Positions 6,968-9,721 of a stretch of DNA of 9,721 nucleotides are shown one piece after another (positions within the stretch are counted from its first letter, which is position 1; each line of letters starts with the position of its first letter). The stretch lies in assembly GCA_050742455.1 (NCBI GenBank), contig JBOGIG010000083.1, positions 1 through 9,721 of the forward strand, given 5' to 3'. The notes beneath the pieces are model-generated. The model was not told the origin of the DNA and made no database searches. It saw nothing but the letters and a program-made list of their open reading frames with translations. Source of the DNA: JBOGIG01 sp050742455 (GTDB lineage Bacteria; Actinomycetota; Acidimicrobiia; Acidimicrobiales; JBOGIG01). A program made the position numbers and the translations under genes.

Positions 6968-7810
6968 TCATCTAGGGATGGCCGGATCGTCCGTTGCAGG
7001 GTTCATGGCGGTGGGGGACGAGAAAATCGGTGGCACTTCCAGCACTCCGGCTCGGTGCAGACGGCGGTACATCGTGGCCAGCTCGAACAGAGCCCGGGCG
7101 ATGACCCGAGGATTGGCCCCCCGGGCCTGGCCGGCCCGCCGCGGAAAATGGTGAACACCCATCTCGATGACGCCGGCCCCGCTGCGCTGGAGCTTGACCA
7201 TGAGCTCGGTATTGACCATGGCGCCCACACTGTCCAGGTCGATCTCGTCGAACACCGATCTGCGGAAGAGCTTGAAGGCGCAATCGATGTCGTGCACGGG
7301 CACGCAGAACAGGGCCCTGACCACTTGGTTCCACGTGCGGGCGGTGAGCCGGCGCATGAACGGATCCTGGCGCTTGATGCGATAGCCAGCGACCACATTC
7401 ACCCGCTCGATCCAGGGCAGAAAACCCTCCAGTTCGTCCAGATCAAACTGATTATCGGCGTCGGTGAAGAAAACCAACTCCAAGCGGGCGGCCCGAAACC
7501 CGCTTCGCAGCGCCTCTCCGTAGCCCTTGTTGCGGGAGTGGCGTACCAGGCGAACGTGGCTGTCCTGGCGGGAGGCCCCCTGGACCAGCTCCGCGGTCCG
7601 GTCCGAGCTGCCGTCGTCGACCACGATGATCTCGTACTCGGCACACAGCCGCTTGGTTACGTCGGTAACCCGGGCGATGGCCTCGAGGACGTTCTCCTCC
7701 TCGTTGAACGCCGGCAGTACCACCGAGAGACGGTACACACCGGTGCGGGCCCCCTCCAGGTCCGGGAATCTGATCCCATCCACGTCCCGATAATTCGCCG
7801 ACTTCGTCAT
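6968..7810 (-). CDS. Family 2 glycosyltransferase, dolichol/polyprenyl-phosphate mannosyltransferase-like
   Basis: A 280-residue GT-A fold enzyme. Relatives move a sugar from a nucleotide donor (GDP-mannose or UDP-glucose) to polyprenyl phosphate on the cytoplasmic face of the membrane. Motifs are VVLPAFNEEENV (30-41), VVDDGSSDRT (63-72), NKGYGEALRSGF (94-105), the metal-binding DAD in FTDADNQFD (115-123) and DIDCAFKLFRR (174-184). FPRRAGQARG (222-231) replaces the R-x-x-G-x-S segment usual in the family. No membrane helix follows the catalytic domain, so it resembles the soluble DPM1 form. ATG at 7810 is preferred because GGGCAGG lies five bases upstream. ATG at 7831 adds seven residues and is possible, while the frame from 8047 runs into the cupin gene and is rejected. 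It is the first gene of the five-gene block and a logical donor-lipid supplier for the GT-C enzyme. Confidence 0.88.
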   Translation of the reverse strand: MTKSANYRDVDGIRFPDLEGARTGVYRLSVVLPAFNEEENVLEAIARVTDVTKRLCAEYEIIVVDDGSSDRTAELVQGASRQDSHVRLVRHSRNKGYGEALRSGFRAARLELVFFTDADNQFDLDELEGFLPWIERVNVVAGYRIKRQDPFMRRLTARTWNQVVRALFCVPVHDIDCAFKLFRRSVFDEIDLDSVGAMVNTELMVKLQRSGAGVIEMGVHHFPRRAGQARGANPRVIARALFELATMYRRLHRAGVLEVPPIFSSPTAMNPATDDPAIPR

Positions 7811-7904
7811 CGGTACCTGCCCGTCCCCCATATTCCGAGGTTCACATCGATCCGTGATGCGGCGCCGATGCGCCACGAACTTCCTCAGCAACGGTCGGCC
7901 GCTG
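7811..7904 (-). other. 94-bp intergenic spacer before the glycan block
   Basis: This is the largest gap between genes in the window, so it is the most likely place for a promoter of the block. It contains a palindromic CGGCGCCG inside GATGCGGCGCCGATGC (plus strand, 7856-7871) and the ribosome binding site of the GT2 gene. I could not find a convincing -35/-10 pair or a terminator hairpin. Confidence 0.4.
7816..7822 (-). promoter_or_regulatory. Ribosome binding site for GT2 start at 7810
   Basis: GGGCAGG on the minus strand ends five bases before ATG 7810 and favours this start over ATG 7831, which has no comparable site upstream. Confidence 0.5.
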
Positions 7905-8936
7905 TCAGCCCGAAGGACGGAAGAACCTGATGTCGAGGGTCCGTAGGTACGTGTGCAGTCCGGCGTCTTGCACCGGAATGAGATGAGCCGGGGCTTTTGA
8001 TGTGTTGTGGTGCGAGTGCCACTTACCGGGTGGGGTGACGAATGCACCTCCTGGTTCCCAATCGAATCTGACCGGATCTACTATGCGCCCCTGGTCGTCA
8101 AGCTCGTCTCCCACCATGCTGAAGCAACCAGGCTCGCAGTCGATGATCAGATCGAGGGCCACGGACTGGTGGCGATGGGGCAATTGAGCCTTCCCAGCCG
8201 GTAGCAGGCCGAACATGGCCCACAGGGTGTGGGTCACCGTTAGGGTCTCGCCTGACTGGGCATTGGCCAACAGGATGGCGATCCGGCTGCGCTCAGCAGC
8301 TTCGGGTGCAGCAGCCGCCCTGTCCAGCTCGGCGCGGACGGTTGCGGCCCGATACACGGTGGGCAAGAACCGCGGGTGGTGGGCGGTGACGCCCAGGTAT
8401 GCCAGCAGTGGCGAGTCCACTACGTGATACAGCACGGCATCGACCCCGGCCCGGTGCTCGGCCCCACACCCGGCCGGCAAGGTCACGAAATCACCCTCGC
8501 TCCACTCAATGACCCCATGGCCACGGTCCGGGTCCTGACCAAGGACGCGGCCGGGGCCAACGTCACGGCTCTGATTGGTAACGGGGCCGCTCGGAGACCC
8601 GGCTCCAAGGCCATCGATGGCGCTCGCGCCATGGCCGTGGAGCACGTAGTACAACTCGCTGGTGGCATCGGGTCGGGTCGAGAAACTCTCTTTGGCCCGG
8701 ATACATACGAATGAAGCCAGCAAGGCGGGGCTGGTGGCCGGATAGGGCACTCCCAGTTCCCCGGACAGATCCAGCACGACTTCGCGAGTAGGCCCGCCTG
8801 TGTGCAGTGAGGCGGAAAAGGCAATCCCCGGCACAGGCGGGATGGTGCCGTTGCCAATGGGATCGGCCGCCTTGGTGTACTCGTGAAATCGAGCATCTCC
8901 GGTCCAGTTCTCATGGGCCAATCCCACACTCAGCAT
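7905..8936 (-). CDS. Bicupin protein, gentisate-dioxygenase-like
   Basis: A 343-residue protein with two cupin domains. The C-terminal cupin (about 237-330) has a full metal-site pattern: PHRHQSVALDLII (253-265, with H254 and H256) and GGAFVTPPGKWHSHHN (296-311, with H307 and H309/H310). This closely resembles gentisate 1,2-dioxygenase-type bicupins, which open aromatic rings with Fe(II) and oxygen. The N-terminal cupin (about 72-175) keeps TSELYYVLHG and GDFVTLPAG with H161, but the H-x-H expected before the Ser-Glu is absent (STRPDATSE). It also has a long polar insertion (about 110-140). In classical gentisate dioxygenases the N-terminal cupin carries a metal site, so the exact reaction is doubtful; a non-gentisate dioxygenase or a sugar/aromatic-binding cupin is possible. 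ATG 8936 overlaps the regulator stop by 7 bp and has AGGA eight bases upstream. Confidence is high for the fold and low for the substrate. Confidence 0.82.
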   Translation of the reverse strand: MLSVGLAHENWTGDARFHEYTKAADPIGNGTIPPVPGIAFSASLHTGGPTREVVLDLSGELGVPYPATSPALLASFVCIRAKESFSTRPDATSELYYVLHGHGASAIDGLGAGSPSGPVTNQSRDVGPGRVLGQDPDRGHGVIEWSEGDFVTLPAGCGAEHRAGVDAVLYHVVDSPLLAYLGVTAHHPRFLPTVYRAATVRAELDRAAAAPEAAERSRIAILLANAQSGETLTVTHTLWAMFGLLPAGKAQLPHRHQSVALDLIIDCEPGCFSMVGDELDDQGRIVDPVRFDWEPGGAFVTPPGKWHSHHNTSKAPAHLIPVQDAGLHTYLRTLDIRFFRPSG

Positions 8937-9712
8937 GGTTCCAATCCTACGCCCGAGGCAGCGGCCAAACGGCCCGCTTCGATGGCTATGGCCCCGTCAA
9001 CGGCACTTTCCAGGGCCTGGCCCAGGACGGCGGTCACCGCCTGGGCGGCCAAGGGCCGCTGACGCCTCAGCATCTCGGTGAGCTCGCCCAACCGCTCGGG
9101 GGGCATGCCCTGGGCCAGGAAGGGCTCCCACAGGTACTCCAGAAACAGGGCCACGAAGCGCTCGGCCACCGCCTCGACATGAACCTTTATCTCGGCCGCA
9201 ACATCGAGGACGGCCACGAGGGGAACCCCTTGGGCGACCAACTCGGCTCCGGCCTGGATCAGACCGGGTACCGCCGAGATCAATGCGCCTTCCTCGTCCG
9301 GGTCGGGTTGGGCCAATCCAAGCTCTGCGGCACGGCCCGCCTGTTCCAATGGGACATCGGGGAACATGGCGGCGACCTCGGCGGCGCTGAACCGGCGAGG
9401 TCCCTCCTCCACAAACGGGGCACGGAGGACCTCCTCGAACCCCAAGACAACCGACAGGCTGCGCCGGGACTCCCACGCTGAGAGCAACTCACCTATTGAA
9501 GCCAGGGAGTAGCCCCGAGACAGGAGGCGGGCGATCAGCTTGAGGGTTCGCAGGTGCTCCTGGCCATAAAATCCGGTCCGCCCTGAAATCCGTGGCGGCA
9601 TCAGGAGCCCCTTTTCCTGGTACGAGCGGATATTCCGGGTGGTCGTGCCGGCCAGCCGGGCCAACTCGTCGATGCTCACCTCCCCCATGACATCGGCGCT
9701 CACCTCCCCCAT
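8930..9712 (-). CDS. MerR-family transcriptional regulator (start uncertain, at window edge)
   Basis: Up to 260 residues. The winged helix-turn-helix covers about 12-80: IDELARLAGTTTRNIRSYQEKGLL (14-37), a wing around RISGRTGFYG (41-50) and RGYSLASIGELL (66-77). The rest (about 100-260) is a large, mostly helical domain with no cysteine except the last residue, so this is not a metal-sensing MerR; a ligand or protein signal is more likely. Possible in-frame starts are ATG 9712, GTG 9703, ATG 9688 and GTG 9679. The last gives MSIDELARLAG, the most family-like N-terminus. Residues before it (MGEVSADVMGE) come from a 24-bp tandem duplication, and the frame is still open at the window edge, so the gene may extend further. 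Its stop overlaps the bicupin start (ATGCTGA), which makes the bicupin gene its best candidate target. Confidence 0.85.
   Translation of the reverse strand: MGEVSADVMGEVSIDELARLAGTTTRNIRSYQEKGLLMPPRISGRTGFYGQEHLRTLKLIARLLSRGYSLASIGELLSAWESRRSLSVVLGFEEVLRAPFVEEGPRRFSAAEVAAMFPDVPLEQAGRAAELGLAQPDPDEEGALISAVPGLIQAGAELVAQGVPLVAVLDVAAEIKVHVEAVAERFVALFLEYLWEPFLAQGMPPERLGELTEMLRRQRPLAAQAVTAVLGQALESAVDGAIAIEAGRLAAASGVGLEPC
8945..8948 (-). promoter_or_regulatory. Ribosome binding site for the bicupin gene
   Basis: AGGA on the minus strand lies eight bases before ATG 8936, inside the end of the regulator coding region. It supports this start and independent ribosome loading as well as coupling. Confidence 0.6.
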
Positions 9713-9721
9713 GACATCGGC
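9674..9721. repeat. Perfect 24-bp tandem duplication at the regulator 5' end
   Basis: Positions 9674-9697 and 9698-9721 are identical and adjacent. On the coding strand each copy contains GGGGGAGGTGAGC, a strong Shine-Dalgarno-like G/A run, with an ATG just before it. The period is eight codons, so the reading frame is preserved (ADVMGEVS repeated, with I replacing A after the last copy). The second copy reaches the last base of the window, so further copies may lie outside. Confidence 0.95.

Noticed and set aside
7811..7904. Promoter for the glycan block
   Set aside because: The only -10-like stretch (GGAATAT near 7832) has no matching -35 element at proper spacing, so no promoter is called.
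6920..7930. 336-codon plus-strand open frame
   Set aside because: Antisense to the GT2 gene, whose motifs are complete on the minus strand; the plus-strand product has no family motif.
7811..8047. 79-residue N-terminal extension of the GT2 enzyme
   Set aside because: It runs into the bicupin coding region, has no family similarity, and ATG 7810 has a ribosome binding site. Seven extra residues from ATG 7831 remain possible.
7905..8936. Firm naming of the bicupin as gentisate 1,2-dioxygenase
   Set aside because: The N-terminal cupin lacks the H-x-H pair and no aromatic catabolism genes are nearby, so only a family-level name is justified.
8807..9481. 224-codon plus-strand open frame
   Set aside because: Antisense to the bicupin and MerR genes and without recognisable domains.

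Overview
The window is high-GC, densely packed bacterial DNA. All eight supported genes lie on the minus strand, so transcription runs from high to low coordinates. Several protein types point to Actinomycetota: an M24B aminopeptidase P with the long actinobacterial N-terminus, a MerR regulator with a TTRNIRSYQ-type recognition region, and frequent GTG/TTG starts with overlapping genes. A deep actinobacterial branch such as Acidimicrobiia is possible, but that is an impression and not shown by the sequence.

Layout in transcription order. (1) 9712-8930: a MerR-family regulator whose 5' end sits in a perfect 24-bp tandem duplication running to the window edge; its true start may lie outside. 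(2) 8936-7905: a two-domain cupin overlapping the regulator by 7 bp, so probably co-translated with it and possibly controlled by it. (3) 7810-1644: a compact five-gene block. It encodes a DPM1-like family 2 glycosyltransferase, an FAD-dependent amine-oxidase/UDP-galactopyranose-mutase-like oxidoreductase, a zinc-ribbon SAM methyltransferase, a second SAM methyltransferase, and a polytopic GT-C glycosyltransferase. (4) 1590-64: an Xaa-Pro aminopeptidase with all metal ligands, 53 bp downstream of the block. Positions 1-63 hold no gene, only a short imperfect repeat.

The block reads as a lipid-linked sugar pathway. The GT2 enzyme could charge a polyprenyl-phosphate carrier with a sugar, the GT-C membrane enzyme could transfer a sugar outside the membrane, and the oxidoreductase and methyltransferases could modify the sugar or lipid. 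This is inference from families and gene order; no substrate can be read from the sequence.

The most unusual feature is the junction between the two methyltransferase genes (4543-4590). Nearly three copies of a 17-bp unit each carry a GTGA stop/start overlap. The period is such that each copy encodes a 6-codon mini-ORF ending exactly on the next GTG, an apparent relay linking the upstream stop codon to the downstream start. No tRNA, rRNA, CRISPR array, insertion sequence or convincing promoter or terminator was seen.
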